DNA of 64,000 nt from Pseudomonas sp. gcc21. Its GTDB lineage: Bacteria > Pseudomonadota > Gammaproteobacteria > Pseudomonadales > Pseudomonadaceae. Numbering within the stretch: the stretch's first letter is position 1; each line of letters begins with the position of its first letter. The notes beneath the pieces were generated by a model. The model worked only from the letters and a program-made list of their open reading frames with translations, did no database searches and was not told the origin of the DNA. The stretch lies in the NCBI RefSeq assembly GCF_012844345.1, contig NZ_CP051625.1, positions 2,976,001 to 3,040,000 on the forward strand. The letters are read 5' to 3'. Both the position numbers and the translations under genes were made by a program. Shown here piece after piece: positions 45,465 through 55,139 of the stretch.

Positions 45465-48400
45465 ATGTCCGATACGCTGGGCTATTACGATGCCAATGCC
45501 GAAGCGTTCGTGGATTCGACCTTCGATATTGCGATGGACGATATCTATCGCGTCTTCCTTGCAGATGTAACCGCAGGTGGCCACATACTCGACGCGGGTT
45601 GCGGCTCTGGTCGTGACGCCATGCACTTTCATCGCCTGGGCTACCGTATTTCTGCATTTGATGCATCGCAGGCTATAACTGCCCTCGCACGACAGAAGAC
45701 TGGATTGCCAATTGCTCATCGGTCTTTCCTTGATGTGGATGAACGCTACGTTTACGACGGCGTATGGGCTTGCGCCAGCTTGCTACACCTTCCTGAAAAT
45801 CAGATCGCCAGCGTTTTAGATCGCCTCTGGACAGCCCTTAAGCCCGGGGGAGTCCTGTACGCCAGTTTCAAATTTGGCGAAAGTGAACGAAAGAGCGGTG
45901 GAAGGCACTTCACAGATGCTAATGAAGAGAAAGCTGCTCAGTGGTTTGAATGCCTCGAGAAGGATCCGCAGATAAAGTTCTGGCGTACCAAGGACCAACG
46001 GCCAAATCGTGACGAGCAGTGGCTAAACATACTCGTGCACAAAGCTCCTGCAGTGCATGATCGATTGACAGTAGGTGGGAGTCAGCATCATTTTCTGCCC
46101 AAGCTGTGTCATGCGATCCGGTCTTCAGATCAGATCGATATGGCTGTGGCATTCGTGAAAACGACCGGCTTGAACCTGTTATTGCCGGATCTTCTGGATG
46201 TGCTGCAAAAAGAGAGGGAGCCCGAGCCGGCAAGGGTACGAATTCTTATTAGCGACTACCTCGATATCACCGATCCAGAAGCCTTGCGCAAGCTGTCCCT
46301 ACTCCAAGACCATGGAGCACAAATTGCGGTTTATGAAAGTAAGGGCAGTAGCTTTCATATGAAAGCGTATCTCTTTGCGGGACATCGTGGCGATAGTCAC
46401 TGGGGGAGAGCCTTTATTGGTTCCAGCAATATCAGTAGACAAGCGCTTCAAGATGGCTTGGAGTGGAACTATCAGATCGACTACCCGCCGGACACGGGAT
46501 ACTTGGAGACTGTAAGCCGCTTTGAAGAGTTATTTCGGCACCCCAAAGTAGTTGTGCTTACAGATAATTGGATCGATGCCTATGCGAGGCGGCGGGTTCC
46601 TCCGCCTCAGCCCGTTGCGCCTGGAAGTATGGAGCAGGAAGCCCCACCTACCCCTAATCCAATCCAGAAAGCTGCACTGAAAGCACTAGACGCCACCCGG
46701 GACGAAGGCTATACGAGGGGTCTCGTGGTACTGGCGACAGGTCTGGGAAAAACGTGGCTGTCAGCCTTTGATGCCAAGCAGCTGGGTGCGCGACGGATAC
46801 TTTTTGTGGCGCATCGAGAGGAGATTTTGTACCAAGCGGCTGAGACATTTGTTCGGATCAAACCAGATAGCCGCGTTGGGTTTTATATGGGAAAGCAGCG
46901 GGACCGCTCTGTGGATATCCTCTGCGCATCCATACAGACGCTGGGTAAAGAAGCTCACTTGGAGCGGTTTGCCCCGCAGCATTTTGATTACATCGTCGTG
47001 GATGAATTTCATCATGCGGCAGCACCGACATATCATCGGCTGCTGAAGCACTTTGCGCCGCAGTTTTTGCTAGGGCTAACGGCCACACCTGAACGAACCG
47101 ACCGCTCTGACATTCTATCGCTTTGTGACGACAACCTGGTTTATGAGTGTCCCTTGTTTGATGGTGTTCGGAGCGATTTTCTCGTCCCCTTCCATTATTA
47201 CGGGATCTATGATGAAACCGTCGAGTACCAGGCGATCCCTTGGCGGAACGGAAAGTTTGATCCGGAACTATTGGCCAACAAACTCGCCACTATGGGGCGA
47301 GCGCGCCACGCTTTGAGGGTTTGGAACCAACATAAACAGCTTCGAACGATGGCCTTTTGCGTATCCCGCTCACACGCCGACTATATGGCCAGGTACTTCC
47401 AAAAACATGATGTTCGAGCGGTGTCAGTTCACGGGAACTCCGAAATGTCTAGGGGCGAGGCTCTGGAGTCGCTCGAGTCCGGTGGCTTGGACGTTATTTT
47501 CTCCGTTGATTTGTTCAATGAAGGTGTGGATCTGCCCGCGATTGATACGGTTCTTTTGCTAAGACCCACAGAATCGAAGGTTCTGTTTCTTCAGCAAATC
47601 GGTCGAGGTTTGCGTAAGAGTCAGGGCAAAAAACAACTCGTAATTCTTGATTTCGTCGGAAATCATCAAAGTTTTTTTCATAAACCTCAGGCGCTGATGG
47701 GGCAGGCGATGAATTTTCGGCAGTTGGCTGAGTTCGCGCGACAGGCCGAGCAGAATAGACTCGACCTTCCTGAAGGGTGCTTTGTTAACTATGACCTGGA
47801 ATTGATCGACTTTCTGAAAGGGTTAGATCAGAAGGGCGCAGAGAAGGACTATCAGGCCCTGAAAGACACACTTGGCCGGCGGCCTTCACTCACCGAGTAT
47901 TATCACTTTGGAGCGAATATTTCCCAGATTCGGAAGCAGCACGGAAGCTGGTTTGGCCTGCTACACGCCATGGGTGACCTTCCCGAAAAAGAAGGAGAGC
48001 TATTATCCGCGCATGAAGATTTTTTTGTGGAAGTCGAAAAAACCTCCATGACTAAGTCATTCAAAATGATACTTCTAGAAGCCTTTCAAGCCGTCAATGG
48101 TTGGGAGAAATCAGTAGAGCTCCCTGCGCTTGCACAGGAATCATGGAGAATATTGAAGCGCCGGCCGCGATTATTTTCTGAAGTAGCTGAATCGGTTCGT
48201 CGCTTCGATGGTGGCTCCACCGAATGGCAACAGTATTGGAGAAAGAACCCGGTAGACCATTGGACAAACAAGTCGCCGGCTCTTTTTCGGGTTGCAGCAG
48301 GGCGATTCGAGCCTACCTTCACCGTTGAGTCATCCGCATTCGCGACATTCGAGTCTATGGTCCAAGAACTCGTTGATTACAGAATAGCTTCCTATGAAGC

Positions 48401-49310
48401 ACGGCAAGGCTCTAAAGCCGATATTGGAGGCACGAACAATGTCGCCCCTATGCTGGCTAACGATACAGCGCTTCCATATTTTCCAACCTTGAAAATCGCC
48501 TGTGGTCACTTCAGGAATAGCACGGTCGATCAGCTAGAAGATGTGGAGTACCGATCAGTTGGGAGTGGCCATGGCCGGTTGAACCGGGACAGGTATTTTA
48601 TTGCTAGAGCCTCTGGTGACTCCATGAATGGAGGAAAACGCCCTATCCAAGATGGGGATTATTTATTACTTGAACACATCAGCTCAGAATCGGCGGGGGC
48701 TATTTCCGACACCACCTTAGCCATCGAAAAGTTGGACGAAGCTGGAGATACTCAGTATTTGCTAAGAACGGTTAGGAAATCTTCTTCCGGAGAATATATT
48801 CTCGAAGCCGCGAATCCTGAATATGACGATATAGCCGTCACCCCAGAACTTGCCGAGCAATTTAGGACTTTTGCCCGCCTCCATGATGTTGTCTCACCGT
48901 TGGAGATGGCCCGCGGGCAAGAATTGTTGCGAGAGGACATTCCTGCTTTATTCGAAACGGAATTCAATCCCGGAAACTGGCAGAGCGGTCATGTCTTCTT
49001 AAAGGAAGCCGGCGCACATGTTCTGTTGGTCACGCTCAATAAGCAGGGAAAAGCCGATCAGCATCGTTACGTCGACCACTGGGTTGATGACACAACGTTT
49101 CACTGGCAAAGCCAGAACTCAACGTCACCAGTGAGTAAGCGCGGTTTAGAGCTTATCAATCATGAGCGTCTTGGGCTCTCCGTGCATTTGTTTGTACGTG
49201 AGAACAAACTGCGCAACGGCAAAGCCGCACCGTTCACTTACTACGGACCGGTCGAGTATAAAAGCCATGAAGGTAGCGCGCCGATGAGTGTGCTGTTTAG
49301 CCTTCGGTAG
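45465..49310 (+). CDS. Methyltransferase-PLD-DExH helicase-S24-like-DUF3427 fusion protein
   Basis: 1281 residues. In order: a class I SAM methyltransferase (about 1-190; I-L-D-A-G-C-G-S-G-R-D-A near 41-52); a PLD-type nuclease (about 200-380; S-F-H-M-K-A-Y near 296 and G-S-S-N-I-S near 318); a superfamily 2 helicase (about 390-750; A-T-G-L-G-K-T near 424, D-E-F-H-H near 511, Q-I-G-R-G-L-R-K near 710); a LexA/S24-like segment (A-S-G-D-S-M-N-G-G near 1047); and a DUF3427 C-terminus (about 1150-1281). PLD-helicase-DUF3427 proteins are known; the methyltransferase head is less usual. It stands alone between conserved genes and looks like a one-gene restriction-type defence factor; the function is inferred. 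Confidence 0.88.
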   Translation: MSDTLGYYDANAEAFVDSTFDIAMDDIYRVFLADVTAGGHILDAGCGSGRDAMHFHRLGYRISAFDASQAITALARQKTGLPIAHRSFLDVDERYVYDGVWACASLLHLPENQIASVLDRLWTALKPGGVLYASFKFGESERKSGGRHFTDANEEKAAQWFECLEKDPQIKFWRTKDQRPNRDEQWLNILVHKAPAVHDRLTVGGSQHHFLPKLCHAIRSSDQIDMAVAFVKTTGLNLLLPDLLDVLQKEREPEPARVRILISDYLDITDPEALRKLSLLQDHGAQIAVYESKGSSFHMKAYLFAGHRGDSHWGRAFIGSSNISRQALQDGLEWNYQIDYPPDTGYLETVSRFEELFRHPKVVVLTDNWIDAYARRRVPPPQPVAPGSMEQEAPPTPNPIQKAALKALDATRDEGYTRGLVVLATGLGKTWLSAFDAKQLGARRILFVAHREEILYQAAETFVRIKPDSRVGFYMGKQRDRSVDILCASIQTLGKEAHLERFAPQHFDYIVVDEFHHAAAPTYHRLLKHFAPQFLLGLTATPERTDRSDILSLCDDNLVYECPLFDGVRSDFLVPFHYYGIYDETVEYQAIPWRNGKFDPELLANKLATMGRARHALRVWNQHKQLRTMAFCVSRSHADYMARYFQKHDVRAVSVHGNSEMSRGEALESLESGGLDVIFSVDLFNEGVDLPAIDTVLLLRPTESKVLFLQQIGRGLRKSQGKKQLVILDFVGNHQSFFHKPQALMGQAMNFRQLAEFARQAEQNRLDLPEGCFVNYDLELIDFLKGLDQKGAEKDYQALKDTLGRRPSLTEYYHFGANISQIRKQHGSWFGLLHAMGDLPEKEGELLSAHEDFFVEVEKTSMTKSFKMILLEAFQAVNGWEKSVELPALAQESWRILKRRPRLFSEVAESVRRFDGGSTEWQQYWRKNPVDHWTNKSPALFRVAAGRFEPTFTVESSAFATFESMVQELVDYRIASYEARQGSKADIGGTNNVAPMLANDTALPYFPTLKIACGHFRNSTVDQLEDVEYRSVGSGHGRLNRDRYFIARASGDSMNGGKRPIQDGDYLLLEHISSESAGAISDTTLAIEKLDEAGDTQYLLRTVRKSSSGEYILEAANPEYDDIAVTPELAEQFRTFARLHDVVSPLEMARGQELLREDIPALFETEFNPGNWQSGHVFLKEAGAHVLLVTLNKQGKADQHRYVDHWVDDTTFHWQSQNSTSPVSKRGLELINHERLGLSVHLFVRENKLRNGKAAPFTYYGPVEYKSHEGSAPMSVLFSLR

Positions 49311-49486
49311 CTGCTTCCAAATGCTGTGATTGGGATCTCGATACGATTGCTCTAGAAACGTGCGATAGGTTCTTGGAGTCTGGTTTTTCACAAAAGCAGG
49401 AGCATGTTGCCGCTGAGCAACCTTGCTCTGTGCAGGATGTGTTCAAAGGTGGTCTCCACACTGCCTGCGCGTGAGTATCAGTCTGG

Positions 49487-50173
49487 TTAGCCGCGTGGAC
49501 AGGCGTGCCGACTCCGCGCCGCGCTGACCGCCGACGGATGTTTCCACCTCCGAACCCCCAAAACAATCAACGTCTGCCCCGTGAAGTAACAGGCCACGAT
49601 TATCGGAATGGCATAGGCAAAAGGCTGTGCAAACTTGTTTACCCCGATCAGCGAATCGGCGATGACGAATAACATCGCGCCTAGCCAGAGCAGGCCAGTC
49701 TTGTCCTCAACCCGGCAAGCCATCAATGCCATGGCGTAAAGGCACAGCAGATAGATCGCTACTGGTATCTGATAAGCGCCGGCGGCCGGGACCAGCCACA
49801 CGGCCAGCAGTATGCTGTACAACGTTACAGGCAACATGCGCCAGCGCATCCAGGGTTTGCCTCTGGCCATCAGCGCAAAGCCAGCGATAAACGCCAGTTG
49901 GTTGATTAGAAACGCGCTCAGTGCCTGGATAAAGAGCCCGTCCCGGGCACCATAGTCGAGAAAGAAGTCACCAGCCGCTGCGGCAACGAACCCCACGCCC
50001 AGGCAGATACCGATTTTGCCGGGCCAGGCGCGCCAGGCGAGTACGGCAAACAACAGCATGGGGATTGGCTTGAGTAGCCAGCTGAGCGGGTAGGGTTTAA
50101 AAGGCAGCAAGACCAGATACAACAGCCCCAATACAACGGCCATGGCAAAACAACGACGCTCAAAGGCGGGCAT
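49487..50173 (-). CDS. Lysoplasmalogenase family (YhhN/TMEM86) membrane protein
   Basis: 228 residues, about eight hydrophobic helices. YhhN signatures include K-P-I-P-M-L-L-F-A-V-L-A-W, A-A-A-G-D-F-F-L-D and L-F-V-I-A-D-S-L-I-G-V-N-K-F. The eukaryotic homologue hydrolyses the vinyl ether of lysoplasmalogens; the role in bacteria lacking plasmalogens is unclear. The C-terminus after the last helix is a short basic tail. Single gene, divergent from the GFA gene. Confidence 0.88.
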   Translation of the reverse strand: MPAFERRCFAMAVVLGLLYLVLLPFKPYPLSWLLKPIPMLLFAVLAWRAWPGKIGICLGVGFVAAAAGDFFLDYGARDGLFIQALSAFLINQLAFIAGFALMARGKPWMRWRMLPVTLYSILLAVWLVPAAGAYQIPVAIYLLCLYAMALMACRVEDKTGLLWLGAMLFVIADSLIGVNKFAQPFAYAIPIIVACYFTGQTLIVLGVRRWKHPSAVSAARSRHACPRG

Positions 50174-50305
50174 GAATGACTCCCGAATGTTATTTTTATT
50201 GTGCCCGACATGGTCTCATAAAACGGCGCCAACTATTCATGTCAAGACTCGCGAATTCCCCGGGAGGCTCATCAGCCCTCTAGCGGATATCCAGGAGAAC
50301 GCATC

Positions 50306-50674
50306 ATGGTCCCATTCATCGGCGGTTGTTTGTGCGGGGATGTTCGTGTCACTGCAACTGGACAGCCACACCGCGTCGGCATTTGGCACTGCCTCGATTG
50401 CCGCAAGCACCACGGCGCGCTTTTTCACGCCTCCGCGATCTTTCCCCAGGACGCCGTCACCGTGACTGGCGACACGCACGAGTATCAGGGTCGCCATTTC
50501 TGTCCCCGCTGCGGCTCGTCCGTATTCGCGCGCACTGCAGATGAAATGGAAGTGAGTCTCGGCTCGCTGGATTCCACCGACCAACTCAAGCCGACCTATG
50601 AACTTTGGATTATCCGCCGCGAGAGCTGGTTGCCGGAGTTTCCGCATACTGAGCGGTATGAGCGTGATCGCTAG
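50306..50674 (+). CDS. GFA family (glutathione-dependent formaldehyde-activating-like) Zn protein
   Basis: 122 residues. The zinc-binding Cys pattern is intact: G-G-C-L-C-G-D-V-R, then H-C-L-D-C-R-K-H-H-G-A and F-C-P-R-C-G-S-S-V-F. The fold is the GFA beta-sandwich; most members are small uncharacterised cytosolic proteins. A GGAG lies before the ATG. Confidence 0.9.
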   Translation: MVPFIGGCLCGDVRVTATGQPHRVGIWHCLDCRKHHGALFHASAIFPQDAVTVTGDTHEYQGRHFCPRCGSSVFARTADEMEVSLGSLDSTDQLKPTYELWIIRRESWLPEFPHTERYERDR

Positions 50675-51171
50675 TCGCCGTCAGCGCCGCTACATTGAAT
50701 AGACGTTGAGTTTTCACCTGTTTCTGTTGCTAATCAAACCAGAAGGCGCGTAATGGTACGGTGTTCATAATTCACGTCATTGATGCAGTGAAATACAAGC
50801 GAAATACAAGATCTTGAACCTCAATGAATGATGGTATTTTCAACTGCATTGCCCCATGTAATCACTGGCTCGATGACATAAATACATGACCCAGCTGAGC
50901 GTGCTCACCGGACGGCGGCGAATTTAGTGAGCTTAGGGTTATCCAGCGCAAAACCTGGTTTTTGCGCTTACCGAGTGGTGATCGCTCGCCGCTGTCAGCG
51001 CCGCCAGTACTCTGGAAACGTGTTGTGGCAGCGCTCTCCGGCTGTTTCACAATATCTCGCGGGCATGCATACGGTTTAGCGTAAACCGACCAATTAGAAT
51101 TCTTTGGCAGATCTGAGCGTGCTCTGGTTCCAGCGCAATGGTTCGGACATGCGATTGTTTGGATAAAAAAA
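50675..51171. other. Intergenic region before the emrAB-like genes
   Basis: 497 bases. It holds one hairpin of 9 bp (50945-50968, AGCGCAAAA / TTTTGCGCT, loop CCTGGT) that could be a terminator for read-through from the left or a regulatory element. No protein-like frame was recognised; the presumed promoter of the pump genes lies here. Confidence 0.45.
50945..50968. terminator. 9-bp hairpin, possible terminator or leader structure
   Basis: AGCGCAAAA and TTTTGCGCT pair perfectly around a 6-base loop. It lies 204 bases before the HlyD-like gene. Confidence 0.4.
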
Positions 51172-52266
51172 ATGAGAGCTGTATTTCGGCCACGAATGAT
51201 CGGTTTCAAACCATTGATGGCCCTGTTTGTTATAGGGGCTTCTGTTGTCTGGTTAGGCCAGTGGCTGCACCACCGGTCGAATCACGTGCATATCATCGAC
51301 GCCCGGATCAAAACGGATATGGTGGCTGTTGCACCGCGCCTGCCGGGCCGGATTACGCAAGTGAGTATCACGGAAGGTGAGCACGTCGCCCGAGATCAGA
51401 TTCTTGCCTTGATAGATGCCAGTGCTACTGATGCCGATCTGGCAGTCCTCGCGGCGGAGCGAGCCGGGGTGGAGAAAGAGCGATCTGAAGTTGTTGCGGA
51501 GTTGAAGTTGCAGACTGCAATAGGCGACAGCCGTGTTGAGATGGCCCGTTTATTATTGAAAAGAAGCCACGCTGGGCTCGAGCAACACAAACTGGACGTT
51601 TCGAAAAGCGCAGAAGATCTGGAGCGTTTGGAGCGGCTCAGAAGAAATGAAGCGATTTCCGTCCAGCAACTTTCCGAAGCCCGTTATCTACATCGATCCG
51701 CAGAGGTCAGACTGCGGATCGCCGAGTCGGAGTTGGCGGAGCAACAGGCGGCAATAGCGCACGCAGAAGCAGAACTATTAGCTCAAGATGTCCTTGAACG
51801 TCGGTTAGAGCTTATCGATAACAGGCTAAGTGAGCTGGATGCGAAACTCAGCAAACTTCAGTTGGACGTGGAAGACCGAATCATAAGAAGTCCCATTGAC
51901 GGCGTAATCGCCAGACGTTTCGTCGAGATTGGCGAATACGCTCAAACGGGTCAGAGTATGTTTCTGATATATGATCCGAAGAATGTATGGGTCGAGGCGA
52001 ACGTAAAGGAAACAGCCCTTGCGAAAGTGCAAACTAACCAAACAGTTGCCATCGCAGTGGATGCGATCCCTAAGCATGAGTTCCCAGGTTTTGTGAAGAG
52101 CATCGGATCGGCGGCAACAAGCGAATTCTCACTGCTGCCAAGCCCTAACCCGAGCGGAAACTTTACAAAAACAACCCAACGCATACCTCTGTGGATCCAG
52201 TTTGAAGAGGTTGACGATCGGCTACTGCCGGGCATGATGGTTGAGGTGGATATCAGTGTCGACTGA
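51172..52266 (+). CDS. HlyD/EmrA family membrane fusion protein
   Basis: 364 residues. One N-terminal transmembrane helix (about 11-27), a lipoyl-like half (V-A-P-R-L-P-G-R-I-T-Q-V-S-I-T-E-G-E-H-V), a long alpha-hairpin coiled coil (about 95-215) and the returning half I-R-S-P-I-D-G-V-I-A-R-R-F. It should link the MFS pump encoded next to an outer-membrane channel such as TolC. Its end overlaps the pump gene start. No clear Shine-Dalgarno sequence precedes the chosen ATG. Confidence 0.9.
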   Translation: MRAVFRPRMIGFKPLMALFVIGASVVWLGQWLHHRSNHVHIIDARIKTDMVAVAPRLPGRITQVSITEGEHVARDQILALIDASATDADLAVLAAERAGVEKERSEVVAELKLQTAIGDSRVEMARLLLKRSHAGLEQHKLDVSKSAEDLERLERLRRNEAISVQQLSEARYLHRSAEVRLRIAESELAEQQAAIAHAEAELLAQDVLERRLELIDNRLSELDAKLSKLQLDVEDRIIRSPIDGVIARRFVEIGEYAQTGQSMFLIYDPKNVWVEANVKETALAKVQTNQTVAIAVDAIPKHEFPGFVKSIGSAATSEFSLLPSPNPSGNFTKTTQRIPLWIQFEEVDDRLLPGMMVEVDISVD

Positions 52267-53821
52267 TGTCCTGTTTGAACGATACGGTCCTGCCTACAAG
52301 TGGCTGGCAACCGCTACTGCCATGCTTGGCACATTGTCGATGACCCTGGCGACCACCATCGTAAACGTGGCCATTCCCGACATCATGGGCAACTTTGGCA
52401 TGACTCAGACAAAGGCCCAATGGTTATCGACAGGCTTCCTAGCACCCATGGCGGCCTTCATGTTGGTCAGTGCATGGACTCTGCAGCGATTCGGGATGAG
52501 GTGGGCGTATATTGGCGCGGTTGGGATTTTTATGGTTGCCGCGATCCTGGGTGGAATGAGTCAAAGTGACAACATGATCATATTTTCCCGGATGCTCCAG
52601 GGCGCCATGGCTGGCATTGTCCAACCCCTTGCCATGACGGTTATTTTTACTGTGTTTCCTGAGCGCCAGCGCGGTATCGGGATGGGCATCTATGGGATTG
52701 GTGTGATATTGGGCCCTGCCATTGGGCCGGCTATCGGAGGTGTTCTGGTCGATTGGCTAAGTTGGCGTGCGGTATTTTTCATGCCGCTGCCTGCGTGTTT
52801 ACTTGCAATCGTTTTTGCGCTGTTTTTCGCACCGGGTAAGGATGACAAAAGCGCTTCTAATGGTTTCGATTGGTTCGGCTTCGCCCTGTTGTGCGTGTTT
52901 ATCGGCTGTTTATTATCGGCGATTTCAAATGGGCAGCGTATAGGCTGGGACTCGCTAGAGATCGCCAGTCTGTTCATTGTTGCACTGGTATCGTTCCTGG
53001 GATTTATCATTTGGGAGCTGGTCAGCCCACGGCCACTGCTTAATATTCGGATATTCGGCGTCCCCGGGTTTGCCGCAGGCTCGGCTATCGCGTTTTGTTT
53101 TGGGTTTGGACTGTTTGGTTCTACCTATCTCATACCCATCTTCGTACAGGATATTCAGGGCTTCACCGCTACCACTGCAGGCCTGTTACTTATGCCCGCG
53201 GGCATAATCATGGCGGCTGCGTTTCCGTTGGCGGGATACATGACGGATCGGATTTCAGCGCCTGGCATAATCGCCGGAGGAATGTTGCTGCTGGCCGTGT
53301 CCTGCTGGGCCCTAAGCTGGGCGGACACATCGACGCTGCCGTGGGTGATCATGTTCTGGATCGCAGTGGGGCGCTTGGGATTCGGGTTTGGTTTGCCAGC
53401 GATCAGCACCGGGTCATTGAGAACGTTGAACATTTCATTGGTTAGTCAGGGTTCGGGCGCTAACAGCTTCGCTCGACAACTAGGCGGTGCGCTTGGCGTT
53501 AATTTGTTGTCGCTAGGACTGGACGTGCGCACGACCCATCACGCGAGGGCATTTACAGATGCCCAAACCCTGAACAACCCTATCGCTCTGGAGCTATTAT
53601 CCAAAATTCAAGCCATGGGCCCGTCCATGGGTCTGAGCTCCGACCAGCTCATACCCGTATCTCACCAGTTTCTTAAGCAGATCATCGAGTTTCAAGCGTA
53701 TACCAGAGGGTTTCAGGACAGCTTCCTGATGTTGAGCTTCGTGTTCATATTCACCCTGATGCCAGTAGTCGTTATGTACTGCGCAAAGCAGCCCGCACAG
53801 GTCATACACGCGGGTAGTTAA
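52256..53821 (+). CDS. DHA2 family MFS drug efflux transporter (EmrB/QacA)
   Basis: 521 residues from a GTG with GAGGTGG six bases upstream, inside the end of the HlyD-like gene. About 14 hydrophobic segments, with DHA2 motif D1-like T-I-V-N-V-A-I-P-D-I-M-G-N and motif C-like G-I-G-V-I-L-G-P-A-I-G-P-A-I-G-G. It is a proton-driven drug exporter working with the membrane-fusion protein. No regulator gene adjoins it, unlike emrRAB. Confidence 0.92.
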   Translation: MSTDVLFERYGPAYKWLATATAMLGTLSMTLATTIVNVAIPDIMGNFGMTQTKAQWLSTGFLAPMAAFMLVSAWTLQRFGMRWAYIGAVGIFMVAAILGGMSQSDNMIIFSRMLQGAMAGIVQPLAMTVIFTVFPERQRGIGMGIYGIGVILGPAIGPAIGGVLVDWLSWRAVFFMPLPACLLAIVFALFFAPGKDDKSASNGFDWFGFALLCVFIGCLLSAISNGQRIGWDSLEIASLFIVALVSFLGFIIWELVSPRPLLNIRIFGVPGFAAGSAIAFCFGFGLFGSTYLIPIFVQDIQGFTATTAGLLLMPAGIIMAAAFPLAGYMTDRISAPGIIAGGMLLLAVSCWALSWADTSTLPWVIMFWIAVGRLGFGFGLPAISTGSLRTLNISLVSQGSGANSFARQLGGALGVNLLSLGLDVRTTHHARAFTDAQTLNNPIALELLSKIQAMGPSMGLSSDQLIPVSHQFLKQIIEFQAYTRGFQDSFLMLSFVFIFTLMPVVVMYCAKQPAQVIHAGS

Positions 53822-53982
53822 CGCATAGGCTCAGAATGGGCAGGGGATAATTCAGGAGACGGGGTAGGTGCACTGTCATCATTGGAACAGCACGACTTGA
53901 TGACTCATACCGAAGATGGGCATCGACGGAAAGCCAGCGAAAATGGTTAGACTGAGAGCTGCAGCTAATGAAGTGCAAAAAA

Positions 53983-54027
53983 TGGCGCACCCGACAGGAT
54001 TCGAACCTGTGACCGCCTTCGGAGGGC
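53983..54027 (-). other. 3' fragment of a tRNA-Arg gene (displaced att half)
   Basis: 45 bases matching the 3' half of a tRNA-Arg(CCG): part of the anticodon arm, variable region, T arm and acceptor 3' strand with CCA. It is closely similar to the intact tRNA at 63110-63186, but the T-stem has changes and two bases are missing next to the anticodon stem. The 5' half is absent. It is the left boundary of the integrated region. Confidence 0.8.
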
Positions 54028-54035
54028 AAAAATTA
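54015..54035. repeat. Att core, left copy (21 bp)
   Basis: GCCTTCGGAGGGCAAAAATTA; identical to 63198-63218. Its first 13 bases are anticodon-arm sequence and also occur inside the intact tRNA at 63145-63157. Confidence 0.85.
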
Positions 54036-54340
54036 TGGCTGTAATAGATCGTTTTTATCTTTCTCTAAATGGGACCAAATGTTTCGCAAATAGGGTAAGT
54101 GCTTGAAGTGCATGAGTTTTAAGGATTCCCAATTTGTGACATTTTAGACCGTATTCTGCGGGCGCGATTTTCTGACACAGAAATTTGTCACAAATCCGGG
54201 CACATTAAGAAAGCTCGAATTTGACACATAGCCCATCGTTCGGCGTTCCCATTCAACAGATACGAGCAGCGCACGGCATAGCTGTAAGCTCATCGCAATC
54301 ACCATCTATGCATCCGGCCAAATCCCCTTATCGGTAAGCA
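54036..54340. other. Element left end, no gene
   Basis: AT-rich sequence between the left core and the first cargo gene. It contains the arm-like repeat and repeated TTGTGACA/TGTCACAA-type words. No integrase gene is found here or elsewhere before 63 kb. Confidence 0.5.
54134..54165. repeat. Att arm-like sequence, left copy
   Basis: A 32-base segment starting 119 bases after the start of the left core. It matches 23 of 32 positions of 63317-63348, which is the same 119 bases from the right core. The following dyad-like TGACACA and TTTGTCACA motifs add to the resemblance to integrase arm sites. Confidence 0.55.
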
Positions 54341-55129
54341 TCACTGAGTCGAGAAGGTCAGCAGGCGCAAGTTACACCGCTCATGCTCATCTGAAAGATG
54401 CAGTACCGGTGCGATATCGCAACCTAACAAGCAGCCCACAAGATCCATGATGGAAACGTATTCATCCACGCTAAGAGCGGGACTGCTCTCGATCACCAGC
54501 ACAGCTTCTTGTGCACCGGGTGGCTCCGTGAGTCGCATGCTGTTTTTAAGGTTCAGTAGTGCCTGGCTTGGTGTGTTTCCGTAAGCAGAGGTGTAATGAC
54601 CGATCATTGGTTGGGAGCTTTTGCTTAGATTGCTGCCCCAATTCAGCCCAAAGGAACTGAGACTGTCGCGGGCGCGATACAACGAACTCCAGAAGTCGAA
54701 GATATCCTGTCGTCGCTGCCAGTGATAAACGCGCTCCTCCGGAAAGATGCTGCCAGTGGGTACCCCGACGAAGTGTATATGAATCAGGCGGGCCATCTTC
54801 TTCAGGCGTTCAAGAGAGGTAGGGTCTGTCTGGTCAGTGCATAGCCAGTGGAGTTCATCAAATGGCTGTGACGGCAAGGCGGCATCCAGGCTGAGCTGTG
54901 TGAATCGGTGATGTTTTAACGAAGGTACCCAGGCAGCCAAGTCGTTGCCTGTTCCGGGATTTGCCGGCAATAGCTGAGAGGCTTCCCCGGAATAGACGAG
55001 CAGAGCAATTTCGTAGAAGTGTGTCTCTCCGACCCGCCCGAGGTGGTGCTGCTGTCTCGTGACAGCAGCATCTTCCGGATTTTCGCCCATATTCAGCAGG
55101 TAGAAGAGATAGTCCTTGAACCGCATCAC
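54341..55129 (-). CDS. Hypothetical protein, third gene of WYL operon
   Basis: 262 residues with no recognised domain. The sequence looks globular and cytoplasmic, without signal or membrane segments (for example F-K-D-Y-L-F-Y-L-L-N-M-G-E-N-P-E-D-A-A, then D-E-Y-V-S-I-M-D-L-V-G-C-L-L-G). It is 10 bases from the small gene upstream and the same strand as the WYL regulator gene, so the three form an operon. It is a cargo gene of the tRNA-Arg element; a defence-related role is only suggested by context. Confidence 0.7.
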   Translation of the reverse strand: MMRFKDYLFYLLNMGENPEDAAVTRQQHHLGRVGETHFYEIALLVYSGEASQLLPANPGTGNDLAAWVPSLKHHRFTQLSLDAALPSQPFDELHWLCTDQTDPTSLERLKKMARLIHIHFVGVPTGSIFPEERVYHWQRRQDIFDFWSSLYRARDSLSSFGLNWGSNLSKSSQPMIGHYTSAYGNTPSQALLNLKNSMRLTEPPGAQEAVLVIESSPALSVDEYVSIMDLVGCLLGCDIAPVLHLSDEHERCNLRLLTFSTQ

Positions 55130-55139
55130 GGGCGCACCT

